A stretch of 64,000 bases of DNA from an uncultured Christensenella sp. (GTDB taxonomy: Bacteria > Bacillota > Clostridia > Christensenellales > Borkfalkiaceae): the NCBI GenBank assembly GCA_905203015.1, contig CAJKUC010000001.1:186001-250000 (forward strand), in the 5' to 3' direction. A program made the translations under genes and the position numbers. Below are positions 8,621 to 18,741 of this stretch, one piece after another (the first letter of the stretch is position 1; each line of letters begins with the position of its first letter). The notes beneath the pieces are model-generated. The model was not told the DNA's origin. It did not search any database and saw only the letters and a list, made by a program, of their open reading frames with translations.

Positions 8621-9028
8621 ATGGAATCGCAGAAAACGTTCAAAAGCATTGCGAAAAGCGCGAAGAAGAGATTGAAAAAAGGGTTCTGGGCAACCTGCGA
8701 AGAGAACGTACGCACGCAGGTGGAAGAGGCGAAGAAGCAGGGGATCAACGAAAGCAAAGCGGAACGATATTTTATCAAAGAGGCGCAGAAGGTCGCGGCG
8801 GGGGAAAAGGAAGACGAATTTTATCTTCGCGTGAAAAACATGCTGTTATCCGAGGGCGAAGTTTCCGATGCGATCGGGCGGCTGACGGACAAGGAGTATT
8901 TTTCTACGCTTTCCTATGAAGAGCGGCAACGTTATACGCTGTCGCTCAGCGAAAAGTATTTGCGCGCGCTGGAAAGATTCCGCAGAGAAAGCGAATTCGC
9001 TCTTTCGTCGACGGAAAACGCGCGTTGA
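8621..9028 (+). CDS. Hypothetical basic, helical protein
   Basis: A 135-aa protein that I do not recognise. It is rich in Lys, Arg, Glu and Ala with few hydrophobic stretches, so it is probably a soluble all-helical cytosolic protein, without signal peptide or membrane segment. The N-terminus (K-S-I-A-K-S-A-K-K-R-L-K-K) is strongly basic and could bind nucleic acid or membrane surface. The ATG at 8621 has GAGGTG six bases upstream; an in-frame GTG at 8612 with a weaker AAGGGG site is an alternative start. It lies between rpsU and pcrA, and the pcrA promoter begins within 10 bases of its stop. Confidence 0.7.
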   Translation: MESQKTFKSIAKSAKKRLKKGFWATCEENVRTQVEEAKKQGINESKAERYFIKEAQKVAAGEKEDEFYLRVKNMLLSEGEVSDAIGRLTDKEYFSTLSYEERQRYTLSLSEKYLRALERFRRESEFALSSTENAR

Positions 9029-9033
9029 AAAGG

Positions 9034-9062
9034 TTGCCAAACGGCAGGAAAAGTGATATAAT
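9034..9062 (+). promoter_or_regulatory. Promoter of pcrA, apparently giving a leaderless transcript
   Basis: TTGCCA (9034-9039), a 17-base spacer and TATAAT (9057-9062) preceded by TGA (extended -10). The -10 box ends only eight bases before the pcrA ATG at 9071, so transcription should begin at or within a base or two of the start codon. Confidence 0.7.
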
Positions 9063-9070
9063 ATATACCT

Positions 9071-11515
9071 ATGAAAACCACGGAAGAATTACTCGGTGAA
9101 TTAAACGACGAACAAATCAAGCCCGTGCTTGCCACGGAAGGCGCGGTGCTGGTGCTTGCGGGGGCGGGCAGCGGAAAAACGCGCGTGCTCACCACGCGGA
9201 TCGCGTATCTCATGCATGAAAAAAACGTTCCCGCGCGGGCGATTCTCGCGATCACGTTCACGAACAAAGCGGCGAACGAAATGAAAGAACGCGTAGGCGC
9301 GCTGGGCGATATTTCGGGCATGTGGGTATGCACGATACATAGCATGTGCGTGCGTATTCTGCGCGAATTTGCGGAGAACGCGGGGATCAGCAAGAACTTT
9401 TCCATATACAGCGAAACGGAACGCGCGAACGTACTGAAAAAAGCATTCAAGGAAGGCGTGACCGATGAAACGGACGATTCCGTATTCAAAAAAATCAAAC
9501 GCTGCATTTCGGAAGCGAAAACGCAGGGGCTAACGCCCGAAGAATACGCCGCGCTCAATAAAGACGATCGCGATATCAAGGAAGTGGAACGCGTGTTCTC
9601 GGCATACGAAAAACACCTCGCGGAAAACAACGCGCTCGATTTCGACGATCTTTTAAGCCGTACGCTCAGGCTGCTGCGTACGGATAAAGAAGCCCGCGAA
9701 TATCTCGGCGGGCGTTTCCGCTATATCATGGTGGACGAGTTTCAGGATACGAACGAAGTACAGTTCGAGATCGTGCGCCTTCTTTCCTCCGTGCACGGCA
9801 ATCTCTTCGCCGTGGGCGATGACGATCAGTCCATTTACGGCTGGCGCGGCGCGAAAATAGAAAATATTCTCAATTTCGAGAAATCGTTTCCGTCGGCGCA
9901 GGTATTCAAACTGCAACGGAACTATCGCTCAACGAAAAATATTCTCGCCGTGGCGAACGAAACGATCCGCAATAACGGCAGAAGAAAGCAGAAAACGCTC
10001 TGGACGGACAAAGAAGAGGGCGAAAAGGTGCGCGTATACGAGGCGGAAGAAGAAAGTTACGAAAGCCTTTTCGTTGCCCGCACGATCCGCGATCTCGTGC
10101 GCGAGGGATATTCTTATTCCGATTTTGCCGTGCTGATGCGCGTGAACGCGCTCACCCGTTCGTTCGAGCAGGAATTCACCGCCGATGCGATTCCATTCAA
10201 GGTTTTCGGCGGATTCAAATTCTACGATCGTAAAGAAATCAAGGACATGCTGGCGTATCTTCGGCTGGTGTCCAATCCGTTCGATAACGAAGCATTGATA
10301 CGTATCGTGAATTTTCCCCGCCGCGGTATCGGCGCGAAAACGCTGGATACGCTGGAAGAATATGCGGCAAAAAACGGGATATCCGATTACGAGGCACTGT
10401 TCTCCACGGAAGAAACGGGGCTGAACGCGGGGGCGCGCGCGAAACTGACGGCGTTCGGCGAACAGATCAAAAGTTGGATCATCGCCTCCACGGAACTTTC
10501 CGTTCTGGATCTTGTGAAAAAAATCGTGGCGGACGCGGGACTTTACGACGCGTTTTCGGGCGATGACGACGAAAGCATCAATAAAAAGGCGAATATCGAA
10601 GAATTCGTGAACTCCGTGGCGGATTTCGAGCGGCTGAACGGCAACGCCGATCTTTCCGAATATCTGCAACAGGTGTCTCTCGTATCCGATACCGACGATA
10701 TGGACGAGAGCGAATACGTTACGCTGGCGACGATTCACGCCGTGAAAGGGCTGGAATTCAAATGCGTGTTCGTGGTGGGGCTGGAAGAAAATATTCTGCC
10801 CACCTCCCGCGCGCAGGAGGACGACGATGCGCTGGAAGAGGAACGGCGGATCATGTACGTTGCCGTCACCCGCGCGAAAGAAAGATTATATCTCACGCGC
10901 TCTAAAAGCCGCTTCCTTTACGGAAAACGGGAAGCAACGGTGCGTTCGCGCTTTCTTAAAGAACTTGCTTCCGTGGTGGAATTGCCGAAAGATACCCGCC
11001 GCACTTCGTTCGACGAATACGGCGCAGGTTCTTCCTACGGCGGAAGAGGAGATTACGGCGGATACGGAAAATCTTCTTACGGAGGCTATTCGGGCGGCGG
11101 CTACGGCGGGCGTTCGGGCGGATATACCTACAGCGGTTCGTCGTCGCGCGGCGTCACTTCGGGCTATGAGGCGCAGACGAGGGATTCCGCGCCCGTCCGC
11201 AGCGCGTATAAGCCTTCGTACGGTGGAACGACGGGATCTTCGACGAATCCTTCTTCCTCCCGCTCCTCTTCAGGAATAAGCGCGGGCAGCGGCGCGTTTA
11301 CGTTCGGCGGTGTAGGCTCGAAGCCGATGGCGGCGAAAGCGGGCAAAGACGTTTCCGCGTTCAAAGAGGGCGTAAAAGTATCTCATCCGAAATTCGGCAC
11401 GGGGCTGATCGTGAAAGTGACGGGAATACAGGGCAACACGATTCTGCACGTGGCGTTCGAGGGCTTCGGAATCAAACAACTTTCCGCTTCTTTGGCGCCG
11501 CTTAAAATACTGTAA
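9071..11515 (+). CDS. pcrA: UvrD/PcrA-type ATP-dependent 3'-5' DNA helicase
   Basis: An 814-aa superfamily 1A helicase acting in repair and in removing obstacles from DNA. Motif I is G-A-G-S-G-K-T (about 32-38), motif II D-E-F-Q-D-T (about 221-226), then G-D-D-D-Q-S-I-Y-G-W-R-G-A and the later V-T-R-A-K-E motif VI region. After the helicase core (to ~650) comes an unusual ~100-residue linker (655-757) made of Gly, Ser and Tyr with many Tyr-Gly-Gly units. The conserved C-terminal Tudor-like module follows (V-S-H-P-K-F-G-T-G-L-I), known in PcrA to contact RNA polymerase. No ribosome site lies near the ATG, and the promoter sits directly upstream. ligA follows 83 bases later, as in many Firmicutes. 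Confidence 0.95.
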   Translation: MKTTEELLGELNDEQIKPVLATEGAVLVLAGAGSGKTRVLTTRIAYLMHEKNVPARAILAITFTNKAANEMKERVGALGDISGMWVCTIHSMCVRILREFAENAGISKNFSIYSETERANVLKKAFKEGVTDETDDSVFKKIKRCISEAKTQGLTPEEYAALNKDDRDIKEVERVFSAYEKHLAENNALDFDDLLSRTLRLLRTDKEAREYLGGRFRYIMVDEFQDTNEVQFEIVRLLSSVHGNLFAVGDDDQSIYGWRGAKIENILNFEKSFPSAQVFKLQRNYRSTKNILAVANETIRNNGRRKQKTLWTDKEEGEKVRVYEAEEESYESLFVARTIRDLVREGYSYSDFAVLMRVNALTRSFEQEFTADAIPFKVFGGFKFYDRKEIKDMLAYLRLVSNPFDNEALIRIVNFPRRGIGAKTLDTLEEYAAKNGISDYEALFSTEETGLNAGARAKLTAFGEQIKSWIIASTELSVLDLVKKIVADAGLYDAFSGDDDESINKKANIEEFVNSVADFERLNGNADLSEYLQQVSLVSDTDDMDESEYVTLATIHAVKGLEFKCVFVVGLEENILPTSRAQEDDDALEEERRIMYVAVTRAKERLYLTRSKSRFLYGKREATVRSRFLKELASVVELPKDTRRTSFDEYGAGSSYGGRGDYGGYGKSSYGGYSGGGYGGRSGGYTYSGSSSRGVTSGYEAQTRDSAPVRSAYKPSYGGTTGSSTNPSSSRSSSGISAGSGAFTFGGVGSKPMAAKAGKDVSAFKEGVKVSHPKFGTGLIVKVTGIQGNTILHVAFEGFGIKQLSASLAPLKIL

Positions 11516-11571
11516 CGCCGCGCGGAAGAAAAAAGAGCGAAGCCGCGAGGCAAACGCGGCAAAAGCGATAA

Positions 11572-13605
<2,034 letters not shown>

Positions 13606-13681
13606 AAACACTCCTTGCGGCGGGAAGACGGAAAAATCCGAAAAAATAAACGAAAAAGAAAGAAGAAAAACGCGATACCGC

Positions 13682-13710
13682 TTGTTTTTTCGTAAAACTT
13701 CTGCTATAAT
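13682..13710 (+). promoter_or_regulatory. Sigma-A promoter upstream of yicC
   Basis: TTGTTT at 13682-13687 and TATAAT at 13705-13710 have a 17-base spacer. A terminator-like hairpin begins about 12 bases after the predicted start site. Confidence 0.6.
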
Positions 13711-13728
13711 ATAGGGAATAAAAAACAC

Positions 13729-13754
13729 GCCCCGCGCAAGCGGCGGGTTTTTTT
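13729..13754 (+). terminator. GC-rich hairpin with T-run in the yicC leader
   Basis: CCCCGC and GCGG(C)GG pair around a GCAA loop with one bulge, followed by seven T. It either ends ligA transcripts or acts as an attenuator for the promoter just upstream. Confidence 0.55.
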
Positions 13755-13832
13755 GCCGCGAAAAATGTAAAAGCGGCAAAAGCGGCGATAAGCAGGTGCG
13801 TGCAAGGGGAAGATCGAAGGAGAAAAAGATTT

Positions 13833-14705
13833 ATGCTCAGCATGACGGGATACGGAAAAGGCACGTACGATAAAGGCGGCGCGGAGATCGTATGCGAGAT
13901 CAAAACGGTGAACAACCGTTATCTCGATCTTTCGTTCAAGATTCCGCGCGTTTTCGCTCCGCTGGAAGATTCCCTGCGCGAGATCGTGAAAAGCAGAATG
14001 ACGCGCGGGCACGCCGATATTTTTATCTCGTACAAAGATAAGCGGGATAAGCGCGCGGCGTTCGCCGTGGATCTGCCGCTTGCCAAAGCGTATGCGGAAG
14101 CGGCGAAAACGCTTTCGGAGGCGTTTCCCGAAGCGGAAAACGATCTCACTCTCACCGCGCTCATGAGATTGCCCGACGTGATCCGCCCCGAAGAAACGGA
14201 GGCGGACGATACGGCGAACGAGGGAGTGAAAGAAGCGCTGTGCGCCGCGCTCGATCAGTTGAACGCCATGCGTAAAAAAGAGGGCGAAAAACTGAAATCG
14301 GATATGCTTTCCCGTATGGATACGATCGAAACGCTTGTAGACGAAGTGAAAAAACGCGCTCCGCTCGTGGCGGCGGAATACCGCGAAAAACTGACGGCAA
14401 GGGTGAAAGAGGCGCTTGGCGGCGTAACGCCGGACGAAGGGCGGCTTCTTACGGAAGTGGCGGTGTTTACGGATAAGTGCAATATCGACGAGGAAATCAC
14501 GCGGCTTTATTCGCATATCGCGCAGTTCCGTTCGATCTGCGAAGAAGGCGTGGTGGGCAGAAAACTCGATTTTCTGGTGCAGGAATTCAATCGCGAAGCG
14601 AATACGGCGTGCTCGAAGAGCAACGACGCCGCGCTTACGAAAACGGGGCTGGCGTTGAAAAACGAGATCGAGAAAGTGCGCGAACAGGTGCAGAACGTAG
14701 AGTGA
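13833..14705 (+). CDS. yicC: YicC/YloC family endoribonuclease
   Basis: A 290-aa member of the YicC family: N-terminal M-T-G-Y-G-K-G, E-I-K-T-V-N-N-R-Y-L-D and C-terminal D-F-L-V-Q-E-F-N-R-E-A-N-T-A-C-S-K-S, the most conserved segment. Family members are RNA endonucleases implicated in small-RNA turnover. The start has AAGGAG upstream; an in-frame extension to 13800 lacks one. Only 48 bases separate it from gmk. The usual Firmicute remA (DUF370) gene between yicC and gmk is absent. Confidence 0.92.
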   Translation: MLSMTGYGKGTYDKGGAEIVCEIKTVNNRYLDLSFKIPRVFAPLEDSLREIVKSRMTRGHADIFISYKDKRDKRAAFAVDLPLAKAYAEAAKTLSEAFPEAENDLTLTALMRLPDVIRPEETEADDTANEGVKEALCAALDQLNAMRKKEGEKLKSDMLSRMDTIETLVDEVKKRAPLVAAEYREKLTARVKEALGGVTPDEGRLLTEVAVFTDKCNIDEEITRLYSHIAQFRSICEEGVVGRKLDFLVQEFNREANTACSKSNDAALTKTGLALKNEIEKVREQVQNVE

Positions 14706-14753
14706 GAGACGCGGCGGAAAGCCGCATACGAAAGACGAGGAGAAAAACGGGAG

Positions 14754-15314
14754 ATGAAAACCGTATTGATGGCGATTTCCGGTCCTTCGGGCGTAGGCAA
14801 AGGTACGATCGTAAAGGAATTTTTAAGAAGAAGAAACGACGTGGGCGTTTCGGTATCGTGCACGACGCGCGCGCCGCGTGCGGGTGAAATCGACGGAAAA
14901 GATTATTTTTTCATCAGCCGCGAAGAATTTTTGCGGCGGAAGGACGAAGGAGATTTCCTCGAATGGGACGAACATTTCGGAAATTTCTACGGCACGCCGA
15001 AATCTTTCGTGGAAGAACAACTGAAAACGAAGTCTCTGATTCTCGAAATCGACGTGGTGGGCGCGCTGAACGCGAAAAAACATTTTCCCGATTGCGTGCT
15101 GATCATGATCCTGCCCCCTTCGGTGGAAGAATTGAAAAAGCGTTTGCGGGGCAGATGTTCCGAAACGGAGGAACAGGTGAAAACGCGGCTGGAAAGAATC
15201 GATTACGAACTCTCGAAAGAAAAGGAATACGATTATTCCGTGGTGAACGACGATCTGGAAAACGCCGTGAAAAAGGTGGAAGAAATTTACCTTTCCGAAC
15301 TGCATAAGGCGTAA
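14754..15314 (+). CDS. gmk: Guanylate kinase
   Basis: A 186-aa enzyme that phosphorylates GMP to GDP with ATP. The P-loop is G-P-S-G-V-G-K-G (about 9-16). The GMP-binding segment S-C-T-T-R-A-P-R-A-G-E-I-D-G-x-D-Y-F-F follows, then F-L-E-W at the lid and the R-x-x-x-Y-E-L-S-x-E region near the C-terminus. Length is normal. It lies in the conserved yicC-gmk-rpoZ cluster. Confidence 0.97.
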   Translation: MKTVLMAISGPSGVGKGTIVKEFLRRRNDVGVSVSCTTRAPRAGEIDGKDYFFISREEFLRRKDEGDFLEWDEHFGNFYGTPKSFVEEQLKTKSLILEIDVVGALNAKKHFPDCVLIMILPPSVEELKKRLRGRCSETEEQVKTRLERIDYELSKEKEYDYSVVNDDLENAVKKVEEIYLSELHKA

Positions 15315-15462
15315 AGACGGCAATCGTTTAAAAGGCGCGAAAGCGCGGTATAAAATATATTAGGGAGTTTTCTTTCGGTAAAAAGGTCGCCGTGAAAAAG
15401 CGGGCGGCATTATAAAGAACGATAAAAAAACACGAACGTGGATGTAAGGAGATAAAAGCATT

Positions 15463-15684
15463 ATGATTAACGAACCTGCGGTAGACGATATGATCAGAAA
15501 ATTGGGCACGAAAGACGAGCCCGTAAGCCGTTACGCGCTTTGTACGGTGGCGTCGAAACGCGCGCGTCAGATCATCGAAGAAGAGAGAAACGCCGGAATT
15601 CATGATTTTGCGGGGAGAGACAAGGAATTGCTTTCCGCCTGCAAGGATATCGAAGAAGGCAGAGTAGTGATCGCGAAGGATTGA
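15463..15684 (+). CDS. rpoZ: RNA polymerase omega subunit
   Basis: A 73-aa protein with the omega pattern: S-R-Y-A-L-C-T-V-A-S-K-R-A-R-Q-I (the conserved beta'-binding helix) and a short acidic tail. It helps assemble RNA polymerase by clamping the beta' subunit. The start ATG has AAGGAG upstream. About 148 bases separate it from gmk, with no obvious terminator. Downstream is a structured region ending in an intrinsic terminator before priA. Confidence 0.93.
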   Translation: MINEPAVDDMIRKLGTKDEPVSRYALCTVASKRARQIIEEERNAGIHDFAGRDKELLSACKDIEEGRVVIAKD

Positions 15685-15704
15685 GCGTAGCGGAAGAAAG
15701 CACG

Positions 15705-15771
15705 GCAAACGAAACGTTTGCGATAGAAAAGCGTTCCCTCGCTATTTCGGTGGAACCGAAAGGTGCGGAAC
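15705..15771 (+). other. Consecutive RNA hairpins between rpoZ and priA
   Basis: Two stem-loops precede the priA-proximal terminator. GCAAAC/GTTTGC (15705-15710 with 15716-15721) is the first. The second is a nested GTTCC/GGAAC (15733-15737 with 15767-15771) enclosing TTTCGG/CCGAAA. With the terminator they fill most of the 161-base gap, suggesting an attenuator or a processed 3' end. Confidence 0.5.
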
Positions 15772-15783
15772 GGTATTTTTTGC

Positions 15784-15816
15784 CGCCTCGACGTAGCAGT
15801 ATCGGGGCGTTTTTTT
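15784..15816 (+). terminator. Rho-independent terminator between rpoZ and priA
   Basis: CGCCTCGA (15784-15791) pairs with TCGGGGCG (15802-15809) with one G-U pair, followed by seven T. It separates yicC-gmk-rpoZ from priA, or attenuates read-through into priA. Confidence 0.8.
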
Positions 15817-15845
15817 CGTAAAACGGAAGAACGACGGGAGAAGAA

Positions 15846-18017
15846 ATGATAGCGGAAATCATCGTCGACGTGGCGACGAGCGAAACGGATCGGATATTCG
15901 ATTACCTCTGCGACGATACGCTCGCGGAGGGCTCCCGCGTGCTCGTTCCGTTCGGCGGAAGGGCTACGGCGGGCTTCGTCGTCGCGCTGAAAGAGAAAAG
16001 CGATTATCCCGCGGAAAAATTGAAAAAAGCCGTGGCTGCCGATCCCGTGCCCGCTTTGAATAAAGAATGCCTTATTCTCGCGAAAAAGATAGCGGCGCGT
16101 TACGCCTGCCCGCTTGCCGCCGCGCTCAGATTATTTCTGCCGTCGGAAATGCGGAAGGGCAAGGTGCGCGAACTTTTAAAGCGTTACGCGGCGTTATGCG
16201 TGCCGTACGATACTCTTTCTTTCCCGAAATCGGCGAAAAATCAGATTGCCGCCGCCGCTTTTTTGCACGAACACGGCAAAAGCGAATGTGCCGCGCTGAA
16301 CGCCGCATATCCCGGCAGCGTGGCGGCGTTGCAGAAAAAAGGGTATATCGAAATCACCGAAGAACAGGTGCTGCGAGATCCGTATAAAACGCTCGGCGAA
16401 AGCGGTACGGCGCATACGCTTACCGAAGATCAGAAGCGTGCCGTTATGTCCGTTCAGAGCGATAAACGAACGGTGCAGTTGCTGCACGGCGTAACGGGCA
16501 GCGGCAAGACGGAGATTTATCTTACGTTGATCGCGGATTGCCTGAAACAGGGAAAGTCGGCGATTTTCCTCGTTCCGGAAATTTCTTTGACGCCGCAGAT
16601 GCTGGTGCAACTTCGCGCCAGATTCGGCAAAAACGCGGCGATCATGCACAGCGGGCTTTCCGCGGGCGAAAAATTCGACGAATGGTGGCGCCTGAGAAGC
16701 GGCGAAGCGAAAATCGCCGTAGGGGCAAGGAGCGCCGTATTCGCGCCGCTTGAAAATTTAGGCGTGATCGTGATCGACGAGGAACACGATTCCAGTTATT
16801 CTTCCGAAACCGCGCCGCGTTATAATACGTTCGATATTGCTTTGCTTCGTGCGAAATATAACGATTGCAAACTTGTTCTTGGCAGCGCCACGCCGTCGGT
16901 GGAAACGTATAAACGTGCGAAAGAGGGCGAATTTAATCTGATTCCCCTTTTAAAACGCGTGAATAAAAAGCCGATGCCCGAGATTATCATCGCGGATATG
17001 CGGAAAGAAGCGCGGCGCGGGAACAATACTTCTTTTTCGTTCGCGCTGCAATCGGAAATAGAGGAATGTCTTGCCAAAGGGAATCAGGCGATTTTGTTTT
17101 TAAACAGAAGGGGGTATTCGCAGACGGTGATCTGCCGCGATTGCGGGTACGTGGCGAAATGCGAAAGTTGCGATGTGTCGCTCACCTATCATAAAGAGGA
17201 GGATTGCCTGAAATGCCATTATTGCGGCGCGAAATATAAAATGCTGCGCGGTTGCCCCGAATGCGGCGGAACGCATCTTACTTATGCGGGTACGGGCACG
17301 CAGCGCGTGGAAGCGGAGATTAAAAAGCGTTTTCCGGGCGCACGGGTACTTCGTATGGATAACGACACCACGTCCGGCAAAGAGGGGCATTTCAAAATAC
17401 TGAAAGAATTCGGCGAACACCGCGCGGATATCCTCGTGGGCACGCAGATGATCGCAAAGGGGCACGATTTCCCCGCCGTTACGCTGGTGGGAATCCTCGA
17501 CGCGGATATGAGCCTGCATTTTTCCGATTACCGAAGCGGCGAAAGAACGTTTCAACTCGTCACGCAGGTGGCGGGGCGCAGCGGCAGGGCGGAAGAAAAG
17601 GGCAAAGTGGTGTTGCAGACGTATGATCCCGAAAACGAAGTGTTGAGATACGCCGTCGCGTACGATTACGAGGGGTTTTACGAAAACGAAATTTCCCTTC
17701 GCGCGGCAAGTTTGTTTCCGCCTTTTTCAAAAATCGTCCGCGTGCTGGTTTCGGGAGAGAACGACAAAAAGACGGTGGAAACGCTACGTACGGTGTACGA
17801 GGGGCTTTCCGCGTTGCACGAAAGCGAACCGGAAGCGTTCTTGTTTTTCAATCGCATGCGCTCGCCCGTCGGCAGAATTCAGAATAAATTCCGCTATCAG
17901 GTGCTGATGCGTCTTGCGGAAACTTCCGTGCTTCCGAAAGTTTACCGTATCTGCGCGGAGGCGAAAAATCGCGACGTGCTCGTTTCGGTGGAAGAGAACC
18001 CCGCTTCTCTGGCGTAA
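15846..18017 (+). CDS. priA: Primosomal replication restart helicase PriA
   Basis: A 723-aa superfamily 2 helicase that reloads the replisome at collapsed forks. An N-terminal 3'-DNA-binding domain is followed by Walker A T-G-S-G-K-T (about 219) and the D-E-E-H box (about 310). The eight-cysteine zinc module (C-R-D-C, C-E-S-C, C-H-Y-C, C-P-E-C, about 428-476) and motif VI Q-V-A-G-R-S-G-R come next. All key residues are present and length is normal. It starts the priA-def-fmt-rsmB-rlmN-rpe run typical of Firmicutes. Confidence 0.97.
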   Translation: MIAEIIVDVATSETDRIFDYLCDDTLAEGSRVLVPFGGRATAGFVVALKEKSDYPAEKLKKAVAADPVPALNKECLILAKKIAARYACPLAAALRLFLPSEMRKGKVRELLKRYAALCVPYDTLSFPKSAKNQIAAAAFLHEHGKSECAALNAAYPGSVAALQKKGYIEITEEQVLRDPYKTLGESGTAHTLTEDQKRAVMSVQSDKRTVQLLHGVTGSGKTEIYLTLIADCLKQGKSAIFLVPEISLTPQMLVQLRARFGKNAAIMHSGLSAGEKFDEWWRLRSGEAKIAVGARSAVFAPLENLGVIVIDEEHDSSYSSETAPRYNTFDIALLRAKYNDCKLVLGSATPSVETYKRAKEGEFNLIPLLKRVNKKPMPEIIIADMRKEARRGNNTSFSFALQSEIEECLAKGNQAILFLNRRGYSQTVICRDCGYVAKCESCDVSLTYHKEEDCLKCHYCGAKYKMLRGCPECGGTHLTYAGTGTQRVEAEIKKRFPGARVLRMDNDTTSGKEGHFKILKEFGEHRADILVGTQMIAKGHDFPAVTLVGILDADMSLHFSDYRSGERTFQLVTQVAGRSGRAEEKGKVVLQTYDPENEVLRYAVAYDYEGFYENEISLRAASLFPPFSKIVRVLVSGENDKKTVETLRTVYEGLSALHESEPEAFLFFNRMRSPVGRIQNKFRYQVLMRLAETSVLPKVYRICAEAKNRDVLVSVEENPASLA

Positions 18018-18163
18018 GGCGCAATCGTGCGCGTGCGGCGGACAGAGCGGCAAAATATAGAAAAATGCGGAAAACGGAACGATACAAAGAGTCCTGAGAG
18101 CCTGTAAAACGGGCGGAACGAAAGGTAAAATCAACGTATTTAAACGGATAGGAGAAAAAGATT

Positions 18164-18616
18164 ATGGCGATAAGAAACGTGGTGCAGGTGGGCGACGAAG
18201 TGCTTCGTACGAAGTGTTTCCCCGTGGAGGAGTTCGACGAAAAACTTCACGCGCTTTTAGACGACATGAAAGATACGCTTGAAAAAGAGGACGGGGCGGG
18301 GCTTGCCGCGCCGCAGGTGGGCGTGTTGCGCCGCGTTGCCGTGGTGAAAGTGGAAGAAGGGTATTTTGAGTTTATCAATCCCGTGATCACGGCGCAGAAA
18401 GGCGTGCAGGAGGGCTGGGAAGGCTGCCTTTCGGTGCGCGGCAAACGCGGTATCGTGGTGCGTCCGCAAAAGGTGGCGGTTTCTTATTACGATCGTTATG
18501 GCAAGCCGCAGACGCTTCGTGCCAAAGGCTTTTTTGCCCGTGCGATCTGCCATGAATTCGATCATCTCGACGGGGTGTTGTATATCGATAAGGCAGAATA
18601 CGTCTGCGCGGAATAA
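18164..18616 (+). CDS. def: Peptide deformylase
   Basis: A 150-aa metalloenzyme that removes the formyl group from nascent proteins. The three signature motifs are intact: G-A-G-L-A-A-P-Q (about 44-51), E-G-C-L-S-V (about 84-89, metal-ligand Cys) and H-E-F-D-H (about 129-133, two His ligands and the catalytic Glu). AGGAG precedes the ATG. fmt, whose product adds the formyl group, is the next gene. Confidence 0.96.
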   Translation: MAIRNVVQVGDEVLRTKCFPVEEFDEKLHALLDDMKDTLEKEDGAGLAAPQVGVLRRVAVVKVEEGYFEFINPVITAQKGVQEGWEGCLSVRGKRGIVVRPQKVAVSYYDRYGKPQTLRAKGFFARAICHEFDHLDGVLYIDKAEYVCAE

Positions 18617-18741
18617 AAGCGGATTTTCGTCGCAATACATTGTCGCGCTGCGCGCCCTGCCCGTAACGACGGGGCTGTCAGATACAGACAGGCGGGCAGG
18701 AACGAAGATAAGGCGCAAGAAAAAACGGGGAGGGATTCTTT

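Noticed and set aside
15745..15771. GGTGGAACCG string resembling the T-box antiterminator core before priA
   Set aside because: The gap from the rpoZ stop is only about 65 bases, too short for Stem I with a specifier loop, and priA is not an aminoacyl-tRNA-related gene. The string is also part of a local self-complementary hairpin.
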